Notes under the pieces: generated by a model
The model's database searches: none
The model's input: only the letters and a program-made list of their open reading frames with translations
Told to the model about the DNA's origin: nothing
From: Flavobacterium humidisoli
GTDB taxonomy: Bacteria; Bacteroidota; Bacteroidia; Flavobacteriales; Flavobacteriaceae
DNA length: 64,000 bases
NCBI RefSeq assembly: GCF_023272795.1
Contig: NZ_CP096829.1
Location: forward strand, 2,790,001-2,854,000
Direction of reading: 5' to 3'
Program-made: the position numbers and the translations under genes
Part shown: positions 16,830 to 24,735 of the stretch, piece by piece
Layout: each line of letters starts with the position of its first letter
Position numbering within the stretch: the first letter of the stretch is position 1

Positions 16830-18527
16830 TTATTTACTTAATTGCTCAATGAAAAAATTAACAGGCATTTCAGTTTTCTGCTTGAATGCTAGTGCAAATT
16901 GCTGTGTACTGCTGAAACCAGCCTCTTCGGCCAAAGCTGAATTGCTATATTTTCTGGACATTCGATCATCGTTTAGTAACGCTATAATATAGTTTATTTT
17001 AAGATCGTTAATGTATTCTACGAAACGCTTGCCTTTATAATGAGAAATGACTTTGTAGAGATATTTGGAGTTTGTGTGAAGCATGTTGGCTACTACATTG
17101 AGCCGAAGATCTTTTCCTAGAAATTTTTTAGAATCTTCAAAACTCTGAAGTCCATTCAAAATGGAAGTAATTGTTTCTGATGGTATGTCAAGTGTTGGAG
17201 ATTTTTCTTTTGGCAATTCTTTTTTATCTTTAGGTTTCGTATTTAATTCAAGCATTAGCTCATCAAATTTCTTTTTATAGAACTTTTTATTCTTTTGATG
17301 CCTGTAGTTGAGGTAAAACGAAACTGTAAAAAGCACCAATATTATACCTGCAAAAATTAGATCATAGTGCTTCTCCTTTACCAGTTCTTTATGAATCTTT
17401 TTATTTTCATTTTGGATTTTTTCTTTCTCAATCAGCAATTCTTTAGTATCGTAATTCTTATGTATTTTTGTTACTAAATACTTGTAGGTATTGTTAAGTA
17501 TAGTATCTGCTCGGAGAAGCTGATCGATATAGTAAAGCTGTTTACTAAGATCTTTTTTGTTTTTGTAATAAGTGATGAGAAGTTCGTATGATTCCCGAAG
17601 ATCTGGTCTAATGTATTTTTTTTCTTGAAAAGCTTTGTCTACTTTTAATAAATAGGGTAGGGCTTGGTCTTTATTTCTTACAGACCAAAAACTTTTTCCA
17701 ATATAAAAATATCCGACTGCTTCATTAGCAAAATCTCTGTTGTCTTTTATTTTTTCAACTACAGATTCTAATTTAGAAATAGCTAACTGATAATTTTTTT
17801 TGAAATATTCATTAATTCCATCCGAATGAATGAAATAAATCTCCATATCGGAAAGACCCAGAGATTTACCCTCATAAATCCCTTTTCTATTAATCTCAGA
17901 ACATAAACCGTAATTTCCAATCCTATTATAGCATACCCCTATGGAGTGAAGAGTGTTTAAATATGCGGAGGTGTTTTCTACTTTAAAATAAGTTAAGCAA
18001 TCATTAAATAACGCGAGAGCTTCATCGTAAAAACCAAGATAGTATTTAATTTGAGCCATATGATATTTTACCTTATTAATCAGGTATTTGTCATTTGACC
18101 TAGAAATGTAGTTATTAGCTCTAATATAGTTTTGAAAGGCATTCTCATAATCTTTCCGTCCATAATATACAATTCCTTTTGAAAGATATGAAGAACCAAG
18201 TAGCGTATTATCTCCTGCCTTTTTAGCAGTGTAAATCATGCTGTCTGCATAAATTATGCGCATTTTATCAGGTGAATGATGAAGATAGTTTTGATAAGCA
18301 AAAATTATCTCTTTCCAGTTTTTCTCGTTTTTGGCTTTTTTTAGATAGGTTAGCAGATAAACGGATGCTTTTGAACTGTCTTTTCGATGATTGTATAATT
18401 GATCATCAAGGTACGTGTAACTTTTATTTTTTAATGAATCAGAAGCTTTAAATTCTTTTTTCTGTGCAAATCCGAAATCAAAAGAAAAAGCACAAAGCAG
18501 CATTACAAATAATAAATTTTGTTTCAT
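16830..18527 (-). CDS. TPR sensor-type AraC-family regulator, membrane-anchored (565 aa)
   Basis: A signal peptide (residues about 1-21) is followed by a periplasmic region of TPR-like repeats (FQNYIRANNYI, ALALFNDCLTYF, AVGYFYIGKSFW), one membrane segment near residues 380-400 (YDLIFAGIILVLFTVSFYL), a basic linker, and a C-terminal AraC-type HTH domain (LGKDLRLNVVANMLHTN; AEEAGFSSTQQFALAFKQKT). This layout fits a one-protein sensor that responds to an extracytoplasmic signal and binds DNA inside. It is divergent from the lipoprotein gene at 18861, with a palindrome between them. Confidence 0.88.
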   Translation of the reverse strand: MKQNLLFVMLLCAFSFDFGFAQKKEFKASDSLKNKSYTYLDDQLYNHRKDSSKASVYLLTYLKKAKNEKNWKEIIFAYQNYLHHSPDKMRIIYADSMIYTAKKAGDNTLLGSSYLSKGIVYYGRKDYENAFQNYIRANNYISRSNDKYLINKVKYHMAQIKYYLGFYDEALALFNDCLTYFKVENTSAYLNTLHSIGVCYNRIGNYGLCSEINRKGIYEGKSLGLSDMEIYFIHSDGINEYFKKNYQLAISKLESVVEKIKDNRDFANEAVGYFYIGKSFWSVRNKDQALPYLLKVDKAFQEKKYIRPDLRESYELLITYYKNKKDLSKQLYYIDQLLRADTILNNTYKYLVTKIHKNYDTKELLIEKEKIQNENKKIHKELVKEKHYDLIFAGIILVLFTVSFYLNYRHQKNKKFYKKKFDELMLELNTKPKDKKELPKEKSPTLDIPSETITSILNGLQSFEDSKKFLGKDLRLNVVANMLHTNSKYLYKVISHYKGKRFVEYINDLKINYIIALLNDDRMSRKYSNSALAEEAGFSSTQQFALAFKQKTEMPVNFFIEQLSK

Positions 18528-18668
18528 AGGGGCAATGTTTTTTTAGATATTTCTTTGTGATATTATAAATCCTGAAAAAAAGTTGCCTCTACAGGATTAT
18601 CTTGCTAAAGCCAACTGTAAAAATAGGTTAAATTATTGAATGTTAAGGGATTGTTATGTTAAAATGAA

Positions 18669-18716
18669 GTATGGATTTCCATGAAATCCATACTATAAAT
18701 TCATGGAAATCCACAC
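18669..18716. promoter_or_regulatory. Palindromic operator-like site in a 333-base intergenic region
   Basis: GTATGGATTT (18669-18678) and AAATCCATAC (18684-18693) form a perfect 10-base palindrome with a 5-base centre, and a second partial copy (TTCATGGAAATCC, 18700-18712) follows. The site lies between the divergent TPR-AraC gene and the lipoprotein gene. A regulator-binding site is more likely than a terminator because there is no T run. The rest of 18528-18860 shows nothing further. Confidence 0.5.
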
Positions 18717-18860
18717 ATAATGGCTTGCGGAACGATTTTTAACGAAATAGTTTTGTTTCGAATTCAACGGCAAAATGTTCAGCAGAGTGCTGAATTAAAG
18801 TTCTGCCAATCCGGATGAAATGGACTGGGAAATTCCCGTTCACCATCAAACTATTATCAA

Positions 18861-19550
18861 ATGAAAAGTTTATTATTAATGAGCATGACTGCAATTTTAT
18901 TATTATCATGTTCGGCTGACCAAGATTATAATTCAGAAATTGAGAGCACTTCTGTTCCACAGACACATGAAAAAGCAATTTATGCCTTAAACACAATGAA
19001 TCCTTTTGAAGAAACAGGTATTAATTTTTTCAATGATTTTGATTTTTATGTTTCTAAAAATGGATATCCTACTTCTAATGAACAGCTAATTAATCAAGTC
19101 CTTTTCTTGATTGATAAGAGAGTTAATAACAAACAAAGTGGTAAAAGTATCATTACTATAACACCCGAATTGATTCTCTTAATTTTAGCAAACCCTGAAG
19201 AAAAGCTTGTGGAAATTATTGATAATTCCGATTTGAGTATTGCAGTTAAAGCAAATCTGAATTTATTTATTGCAGATCTAATCAGCAAGCAGCAGGATGA
19301 TTATGATGAGGTTTACGACCACATTGTTACATATGAATCAGCTATTGTAGTAGATTCACTTTTGGAGGAAGATGAAAAAGATACAATTTTGAAAGTTTCT
19401 TCCATTTCAAGATATTCATTATATGCTGAGGCTAGAAAACGAGATCCGGATTGGCAAACTTCAGTAACAAATAGACCATCAGGCGATTTCCTAAAAAAGA
19501 ACCAAATGACATTTATTAATCTGGCAGTTCTTCTAAATGTGATCAAATAA
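18861..19550 (+). CDS. Putative lipoprotein of unknown function (229 aa)
   Basis: A lipoprotein signal ends at Cys17 (LLLSC). The mature protein is mostly helical and acidic, with no recognised domain. It is divergent from the TPR-AraC regulator and 31 bases upstream of a small membrane protein, and may be the first gene of a plus-strand unit extending to the second lipoprotein at 21975. Its AT content resembles the neighbours. A role in the cell envelope, such as surface exclusion or sensing, is possible but not shown. Confidence 0.65.
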   Translation: MKSLLLMSMTAILLLSCSADQDYNSEIESTSVPQTHEKAIYALNTMNPFEETGINFFNDFDFYVSKNGYPTSNEQLINQVLFLIDKRVNNKQSGKSIITITPELILLILANPEEKLVEIIDNSDLSIAVKANLNLFIADLISKQQDDYDEVYDHIVTYESAIVVDSLLEEDEKDTILKVSSISRYSLYAEARKRDPDWQTSVTNRPSGDFLKKNQMTFINLAVLLNVIK

Positions 19551-19581
19551 TACTTAGGTTGATTTATAAAATCCTATAAAA

Positions 19582-19806
19582 ATGAAACTGCGAGGCATTT
19601 TATTTACGCTTTTGATTTTAATAAATGTAATAAGTCTCTATTTCATCTTAGATCTATTTTTCTATGATGGAATAGAGGACTTAAACCTTAATGTCCAAAA
19701 TTTACGAAATACTAGTAGAACTTCAGGATACGTGCTGTATATCACAACTCTCTCAAATCTGTATTTCTTCTTTTTTTTAATTATCAGAAGAAAATTTAAA
19801 GACTGA
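19582..19806 (+). CDS. Small membrane protein (74 aa)
   Basis: Two hydrophobic segments are visible (residues about 5-26 and 48-67), separated by a short polar loop, with a basic C-terminal tail (IRRKFKD). No family recognised. It lies between the lipoprotein and an AraC-type regulator in the same orientation with short gaps. Confidence 0.55.
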   Translation: MKLRGILFTLLILINVISLYFILDLFFYDGIEDLNLNVQNLRNTSRTSGYVLYITTLSNLYFFFFLIIRRKFKD

Positions 19807-19838
19807 ATAATTCAAATAAGTTCCTTAAAAATAGGGTT

Positions 19839-20726
19839 ATGCTAAAGAATTTAATTAATATAAAAATAGAAGATTGTCCAATTGACGGATTCGATATTCA
19901 TCTTATTAAAAAGTATGAACAGAGTCAAGCTAAGGAAGATTCTTTTATGTCTGAAAATCTAGCAATCTTACTTATTAGATCTGGCAGTTTCATACTGAAA
20001 ATTGAGGACATTATTCAAGATTTGTCGGCGCGCGATCTTATTATAATTCCTAAAGATACAGACTGTAATATTCGTGAGATCCGTGATAAATCGCAAATTT
20101 ACCTTGTTACATTCTCATCTGATTTTGCCATTAGAAATTGTTTAAAGAAAGAGCTAGTTGATTCTTTCTATTTTTTTATCAGAAAAGAATCGATAAAAGC
20201 TTCACTAGATGAAAATGAATATTCAGTCTTATCGCTTATATACAGACTCATTTATTATGTAAATCTAGAAGCAAAGAGAGAAGCGTATGAAAGTGAACTT
20301 CTTCGAATAAGTTTGAATCTATTCCTTTATGAGCTTAAAATAATATATTCAAAGTATGCGTCAAATGTTCTACCAAACTTCACTAGAAAAGAAAATATAG
20401 TTATACAGTTTCTAACTATTTTGTCCATTCACTACAAAAAGCAGCATCAAGTTCAGTTTTATGCGGGTGCTCTATTTATGACCTCAATATATCTAAATAG
20501 AGTGGTAAAAGAAATAACAGGAAAAAGCGCTAAAGTACTAATTATAGAAGCACTTATAAGCGAGTCGAAAATTCTATTGGAAGACGTTCAGATAAGTTTT
20601 TCCGAAATAGCGGAAGAAATGGAATTTGCAAGTGTATCAGTTTTTGGAATATTTTTTAAAAAGTATACTTCATTATCGCCGTCGGAATACAGAGCCAATT
20701 TTATTGAGAAATTCAAAAGCGGGTAG
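19839..20726 (+). CDS. AraC-family transcriptional regulator (295 aa)
   Basis: The N-terminal 140 residues look like an AraC-type sensing domain (a beta-rich part with LLIRSGSFILKIEDI). The C-terminal 100 residues are the two-HTH DNA-binding domain (YAGALFMTSIYLNRVVKEIT; EIAEEMEFASVSVFGIFFKK; TSLSPSEYRANF). It lacks the membrane anchor and TPRs of the other AraC protein in this region. It precedes a 400-residue ICE protein and the tra operon, so control of transfer or of the cargo is plausible. Confidence 0.85.
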   Translation: MLKNLINIKIEDCPIDGFDIHLIKKYEQSQAKEDSFMSENLAILLIRSGSFILKIEDIIQDLSARDLIIIPKDTDCNIREIRDKSQIYLVTFSSDFAIRNCLKKELVDSFYFFIRKESIKASLDENEYSVLSLIYRLIYYVNLEAKREAYESELLRISLNLFLYELKIIYSKYASNVLPNFTRKENIVIQFLTILSIHYKKQHQVQFYAGALFMTSIYLNRVVKEITGKSAKVLIIEALISESKILLEDVQISFSEIAEEMEFASVSVFGIFFKKYTSLSPSEYRANFIEKFKSG

Positions 20727-20755
20727 TTAATGCACTTTTCAAAAAAAGCTATACT

Positions 20756-21958
20756 ATGATGAATAATATATATCCATTAGAATGGTTTGATTCTTTGATA
20801 TTGCAGACATTTGATCCATTAAGCAAAAATATTGATAGTCTGACCGATAACGATATTGAAGTTATTTCTGAAAATATTTCCAAAGAATCCATTAAAATTC
20901 AAGTGCATCTTAAAAACGAAGTTTTTTCATTAAAAAAGAAAAGACATATTCGTGTCACAGTCAGGCAGTATCATTCAACACTGATTTTTCTGCTGGACAG
21001 CATTATAGAGAATAGAACAGAGAAAGTCCTTCAATCTGAAAAAATAAGACGCCTTGCTGATCTTCTAATTACAAATCTGGATTATCTCATTTCTTTCATT
21101 GAGGATAGGTTTTCGTACTATCTAAGTCTCGATGAGAGAGTGCCAATTACCTATCTAATGGTGTGCAGAAAAGAGCTTGCGTTAAAACTGCAGAGAATTA
21201 ATAAAAGAAATTTAAGCGCAGAGCCTGATAAATTGACTATTAAAAGAGTAATTAAAATACTTCAGAATGCAATCGAGGCTGACAACGGTAAGAAACTTAC
21301 ATACCGGCGCATTCTTTACTTTAGAGAACTTTCAAAGCTTCTGGAGGAGCATTCGGGTGATATGGAAAATCCTTCGATTTTCACCCCGCTAGATGAACTG
21401 CTGATTGATCATAATTTTAATTCCGTACAATATATTTCAATTCTGACGGAAAGAATGACTGAACAGATTTATGCCACTGAAAATCACCTAGCCAAATTGA
21501 ATCTGCTACTGCTGTTTTTCAAAGACTTCAAGCAATTACACTCTAATATAAAAATAACCTTTGATGCGAGCCATCAGAATATTAAGGATGTCTTGGAGAA
21601 TTGGTTTACTTCTGAGATCAGTTTTCTTCAGAGTCGCGATGAATTTGAAGAATCAGCACATTCACTTTCTCGGAGAAATTCCAATCCATCTCATCAAACA
21701 GTGGAAAATAAAATTCAATGCACACTTTCATCTGATCAAATGGGGCTGATTTTAAGAGCCACTGATGAAACGAGAGTATTAAAGGCGAAATCAATGAGTT
21801 TAATTTTTAAGACAATCGTTCCTTATCTCTCAACTCCATTCAAGAGAAATTTATCATATCAATCGGTGAGGAGCAAGTCATATAATCCAGAAGAAAAAGA
21901 TAAAGAATTTGTAATTAAAACATTAGAGAAAATTATTAAGCATATAAAGGAATACTAA
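20756..21958 (+). CDS. Conserved ICE protein, possibly RteC-like (400 aa)
   Basis: A long, almost wholly helical cytosolic protein without membrane segments. The last 80 residues (SSDQMGLILRATDETRVL, then PFKRNLSYQSVRSKSYNP) resemble in pattern the C-terminal region of RteC-type regulators of Bacteroidetes conjugative elements, which in CTnDOT switch on excision and transfer. The 145-residue protein at 35803 has a similar segment. Its place after an AraC regulator fits regulation. The assignment is tentative and rests on general pattern. Confidence 0.5.
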   Translation: MMNNIYPLEWFDSLILQTFDPLSKNIDSLTDNDIEVISENISKESIKIQVHLKNEVFSLKKKRHIRVTVRQYHSTLIFLLDSIIENRTEKVLQSEKIRRLADLLITNLDYLISFIEDRFSYYLSLDERVPITYLMVCRKELALKLQRINKRNLSAEPDKLTIKRVIKILQNAIEADNGKKLTYRRILYFRELSKLLEEHSGDMENPSIFTPLDELLIDHNFNSVQYISILTERMTEQIYATENHLAKLNLLLLFFKDFKQLHSNIKITFDASHQNIKDVLENWFTSEISFLQSRDEFEESAHSLSRRNSNPSHQTVENKIQCTLSSDQMGLILRATDETRVLKAKSMSLIFKTIVPYLSTPFKRNLSYQSVRSKSYNPEEKDKEFVIKTLEKIIKHIKEY

Positions 21959-21974
21959 TTTAATTTATGAGATC

Positions 21975-22541
21975 ATGAAATCACTATTAAGAATACTGCC
22001 GTTGTTCAGTCTTGTATTTATCTGCTGCCAGAACAATAAACTGGATAATAGAACAGCAGAAAGTATGATTGTAAAAAAACACCAATTTCCTCAAGAAATT
22101 GATTTTGAAGTTTTCTGCAATGATCCTGTGCATGCTAAAAAAATGCTGGATTCAGGTTTAGAAGAAAAAGGTTTTGTAGAGATAATAAAAGTTAAAGGCT
22201 ATAAAAATAGAGATAAACCTTTGATAGAGTTTACAGATTCAGCTAAACCTTTTCTGCTTGAAACGACAGCAGAAGAACGAGAATACAAGATCCAGAAAGT
22301 TAAGATAGGATTGAAGAAGTTTGGTCAAATCATTCAGATAACTGCTGAGACAAATGATAAAAAGATGGCTGTGGTCGATTATATTGTTCAGTATGAAATT
22401 AATGAATTTGGAGTGTTATGGCCTGGACTTCCAGAAGAAAAGAAAGAAAAAGCATATTTTATCCTCTCTGATAACGGCTGGAAGATTATTGATAAAAAAG
22501 ATGCTGAAATAATGATGTTTAAGAAGATTATAGAATATTAA
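21975..22541 (+). CDS. Putative lipoprotein (188 aa)
   Basis: A lipoprotein signal ends at Cys17 or Cys18 (SLVFICC). The mature part is a mixed alpha/beta domain with no recognised family. It follows the 400-residue protein by 16 bases and is closed by a strong terminator, so it ends the plus-strand unit that begins near 18861 or 19839. Confidence 0.65.
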   Translation: MKSLLRILPLFSLVFICCQNNKLDNRTAESMIVKKHQFPQEIDFEVFCNDPVHAKKMLDSGLEEKGFVEIIKVKGYKNRDKPLIEFTDSAKPFLLETTAEEREYKIQKVKIGLKKFGQIIQITAETNDKKMAVVDYIVQYEINEFGVLWPGLPEEKKEKAYFILSDNGWKIIDKKDAEIMMFKKIIEY

Positions 22542-22561
22542 CTATCGTAAACTGTAAAATA

Positions 22562-22587
22562 GACCTCCTTTTAAGGAGGTTTTTTTA
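22562..22587 (+). terminator. Rho-independent terminator
   Basis: ACCTCCTT (22563-22570) pairs with AAGGAGGT (22573-22580), followed by a T run. It separates the regulatory/lipoprotein unit from the tra operon. Confidence 0.9.
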
Positions 22588-22633
22588 TGGACTCATTTTT
22601 TTGTCATTCGGTCAGCCCTTAATATTAGTGAAA

Positions 22634-22673
22634 GGTACAGGGGTACAACTGGGGTACAGAAAAAGTTGTACTT
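22634..22673. promoter_or_regulatory. GGGTACA repeats upstream of the tra operon (operator candidate)
   Basis: GGTACAG (22634), GGGGTACAA (22640) and GGGGTACAG (22651) are close direct repeats, and GTACAACT (22643-22650) is mirrored by AGTTGTAC (22664-22671). The cluster lies about 90-130 bases before the first tra-region gene and after a terminator, where a tra promoter and its regulator site are expected. Confidence 0.5.
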
Positions 22674-22762
22674 GTAGAAGTTTTATTTCCGAAGTTACTT
22701 TGGACAGTATAATAAACCATAATTGTTCTTCTTGGTTTATTCATAGTATGAGATGATGTTGA

Positions 22763-23266
22763 ATGATAAATGAAAATGCTATGTTAAATTCTATTACATG
22801 GAACAGTTACATTGTAGCTGTTATTACTCTATTAATTTTATGGTATCTGTTTGTTGGATTACGTTATTATTCTTTTGAAATAAAGGAAATTCTGCAAGGG
22901 AAAAAGAAAATTAATTTTTACCTCTTGCGAAAGAAGCCAATCAATGACCCATTCCAATCTTTCGATCAAGAACAGACTAACCAGACAAATCTTAATGAAG
23001 CATTTGAAGAATCATTTGCCACTCTTGATGAGGTTAAAGAACTGTCAGCCCGCTTGACAGCAGCAGTTACGGAAAGCGCAGAATTAAAGCGCTCAAATCT
23101 GGAATTCAAGAATTATATCCGATTAATTCTTTCCGATTATCCATATGTAAAGATTTCTTCTTTACGCAGCAATGTAAACATTCTGCTTGCTCTTGATTCC
23201 GAAAAATATCCCGAACTGCTTCTTACTGCAAGTGAAACAGATGAATTATGGGAAGAAAATAATTAA
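22763..23266 (+). CDS. Tra-operon membrane protein of unknown function (167 aa)
   Basis: One membrane segment (residues about 12-32) is followed by a cytosolic or periplasmic part with a helical region (TLDEVKELSARLTAAVTESAEL, probably coiled coil). It is the first gene of the tra block, ahead of traE, where Bacteroidetes ICEs have poorly conserved TraA-TraD-like proteins. No family name can be supported. Confidence 0.65.
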   Translation: MINENAMLNSITWNSYIVAVITLLILWYLFVGLRYYSFEIKEILQGKKKINFYLLRKKPINDPFQSFDQEQTNQTNLNEAFEESFATLDEVKELSARLTAAVTESAELKRSNLEFKNYIRLILSDYPYVKISSLRSNVNILLALDSEKYPELLLTASETDELWEENN

Positions 23267-23267
23267 A

Positions 23268-23362
23268 AGACAGCAGAGGAACTTTCCCCGTCCGCTCTAG
23301 TGCGGTAAGGTAAAATGTGACAAGGAGAATAGATGATGAGACGGCGCTGTTCCTCTGCTTTT
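23268..23362 (+). ncRNA. Candidate structured RNA between the first tra gene and traE
   Basis: AGCAGAGGAAC (23272-23282) pairs perfectly with GTTCCTCTGCT (23349-23359); inside, CCGTC (23288-23292) pairs with GACGG (23340-23344) and CCGC/GCGG (23292-23305) form a small hairpin. The 3' arm is followed by TTTT. It could attenuate transcription into traE, stabilise the downstream message or be a processed RNA. No known class recognised. Confidence 0.45.
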
Positions 23363-23390
23363 GAATTAATATTAATCTTTAAAATGAGGT

Positions 23391-23732
23391 ATGATGGTGA
23401 ATGATGGAATAAAATTAAAGTGTTTTTTTAAAAGGAACAAGAACTTAGTAAGCTTAATTTTTCTGCTTTTAATTATTAATGGAAATACATATGCCCAGGA
23501 TGGTGTGGCAGGAATAAATGAGGCGAACCAAAAGGTAAGGAGTTATTTTGATGCGGGCACAGAACTCATGTACGCAGTCGGCGCAATACTCGGACTTATA
23601 GGTGCTGTTAAAGTTTACCAGAAATGGAATGCCGGAGACCCTGATACGGGCAAGGTAGCCGCCGCATGGTTTGGAAGCTGCGTGTTTCTTGTCGTCGTGG
23701 CTACGGTAATCAAATCTTTCTTTGGTGTCTAA
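23391..23732 (+). CDS. traE: Conjugal transfer protein TraE (DUF4134)
   Basis: A 113-residue protein with a signal or first membrane segment (residues about 18-36, ending AQDG), an IGAVKVYQKWNAGDP loop and a second hydrophobic segment. This is the DUF4134 pattern of Bacteroidetes TraE, a small membrane component at the start of the conserved transfer operon, comparable to VirB2/VirB3-type subunits. TraF follows 12 bases later. Confidence 0.9.
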   Translation: MMVNDGIKLKCFFKRNKNLVSLIFLLLIINGNTYAQDGVAGINEANQKVRSYFDAGTELMYAVGAILGLIGAVKVYQKWNAGDPDTGKVAAAWFGSCVFLVVVATVIKSFFGV

Positions 23733-23744
23733 GCAGTCTCAAAC

Positions 23745-24056
23745 ATGAGCAGTGTTTATCAGATCAACAAAGGAATCAATCAGTCAATTGAATTTAAAGG
23801 CCTTAAAGCCCAGTACATATGGTATCTGGGAGGAGGTGTTGTTGGACTGATGATTGTTTTTGCAGTGCTTTTTATTATCGGAATTCCTTCACTGTTATGC
23901 GTTATTTTAATTGGTGCAGCAGGAACGGTAATGGTAATTAAGATTTATAAGATGAGCAGGAAGTATGGAGAGCATGGCATGATTAAAGCTTTAGCTTCCA
24001 GACAAATTCCGAAATGTGTAAAAGTGCGCAGCAGGTCAGTTTTTTTAAAGCGATAG
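23745..24056 (+). CDS. traF: Conjugal transfer protein TraF (DUF4133)
   Basis: The 103-residue protein has two adjacent hydrophobic segments (residues about 26-65) and a basic C-terminus, and begins SSVYQINKGINQSIEFKGL, the DUF4133/TraF pattern. It is a VirB3-like inner-membrane part of the transfer channel. In most relatives traG follows directly; here a DNA methyltransferase gene lies between. Confidence 0.9.
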   Translation: MSSVYQINKGINQSIEFKGLKAQYIWYLGGGVVGLMIVFAVLFIIGIPSLLCVILIGAAGTVMVIKIYKMSRKYGEHGMIKALASRQIPKCVKVRSRSVFLKR

Positions 24057-24084
24057 TCTTAGAACGTTAAAAAGGTGATGAATT

Positions 24085-24735
24085 ATGAAAGTCTTAAATC
24101 TTTATGCCGGAATAGGAGGTAACAGAAAAAATTGGACCAATGTATCAGTCACTGCTGTTGAACTTGATCCGCAGCTTGCAGCCATCTATTCAGAGAACTT
24201 TCCTGAGGACACAGTCGTGGTCGGAGATGCGCATCAGTTTCTTCTGGATCATTATAATGAGTATGATTTTATCTGGTCTTCGCCGCCATGCCAGTCCCAT
24301 TCATCCTTCAGGCAGAATATATGTGTGAGATTTCGCGGCACTCCTGCGGTATTTCCGGATATGCGGCTGTATCAGGAAGTCTTGTTTTTAAGGCATAACG
24401 CTGAATGTTTATGGACAGTTGAAAATGTAAAGCCTTATTACAAACCTCTGATTGATCCTGATGCTGCACTGCAGCGCCATTTAATCTGGTCAAATTTTGA
24501 GATTTCTCAGCCTGATCTACAGCCATCAATAAAAATACGGCATGCACAGATTCCTGATCTTGAACAGGCTTTAGGTTTCAGTTTAAAGGAGTGCAGTATT
24601 TCAAACAAAAGGCAGGTGCTGCGAAACTGCGTGGATCCGAATTTAGGAGAGCATATTTTGAATGCAGCCAGAAGCCTCTGGCAGAGAAAAGCAAAACTTA
24701 GTAAAGCAAGGAAAAATGGAAAAGGAATTGGATGA
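24085..24735 (+). CDS. DNA (cytosine-5) methyltransferase, short form (216 aa)
   Basis: Motif I (LNLYAGIGGNRKNW), the catalytic motif IV (SSPPCQSHS) and motif VI (TVENVKPYY) are present in order, so this is a C5 methyltransferase. It is much shorter than typical enzymes (over 300 aa) and has little room for a target-recognition domain. No restriction endonuclease lies beside it, so it is probably an orphan that protects the ICE from host restriction or marks its DNA (inference). Its end overlaps the start of traG by 20 bases, so the two are coupled. Confidence 0.85.
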   Translation: MKVLNLYAGIGGNRKNWTNVSVTAVELDPQLAAIYSENFPEDTVVVGDAHQFLLDHYNEYDFIWSSPPCQSHSSFRQNICVRFRGTPAVFPDMRLYQEVLFLRHNAECLWTVENVKPYYKPLIDPDAALQRHLIWSNFEISQPDLQPSIKIRHAQIPDLEQALGFSLKECSISNKRQVLRNCVDPNLGEHILNAARSLWQRKAKLSKARKNGKGIG

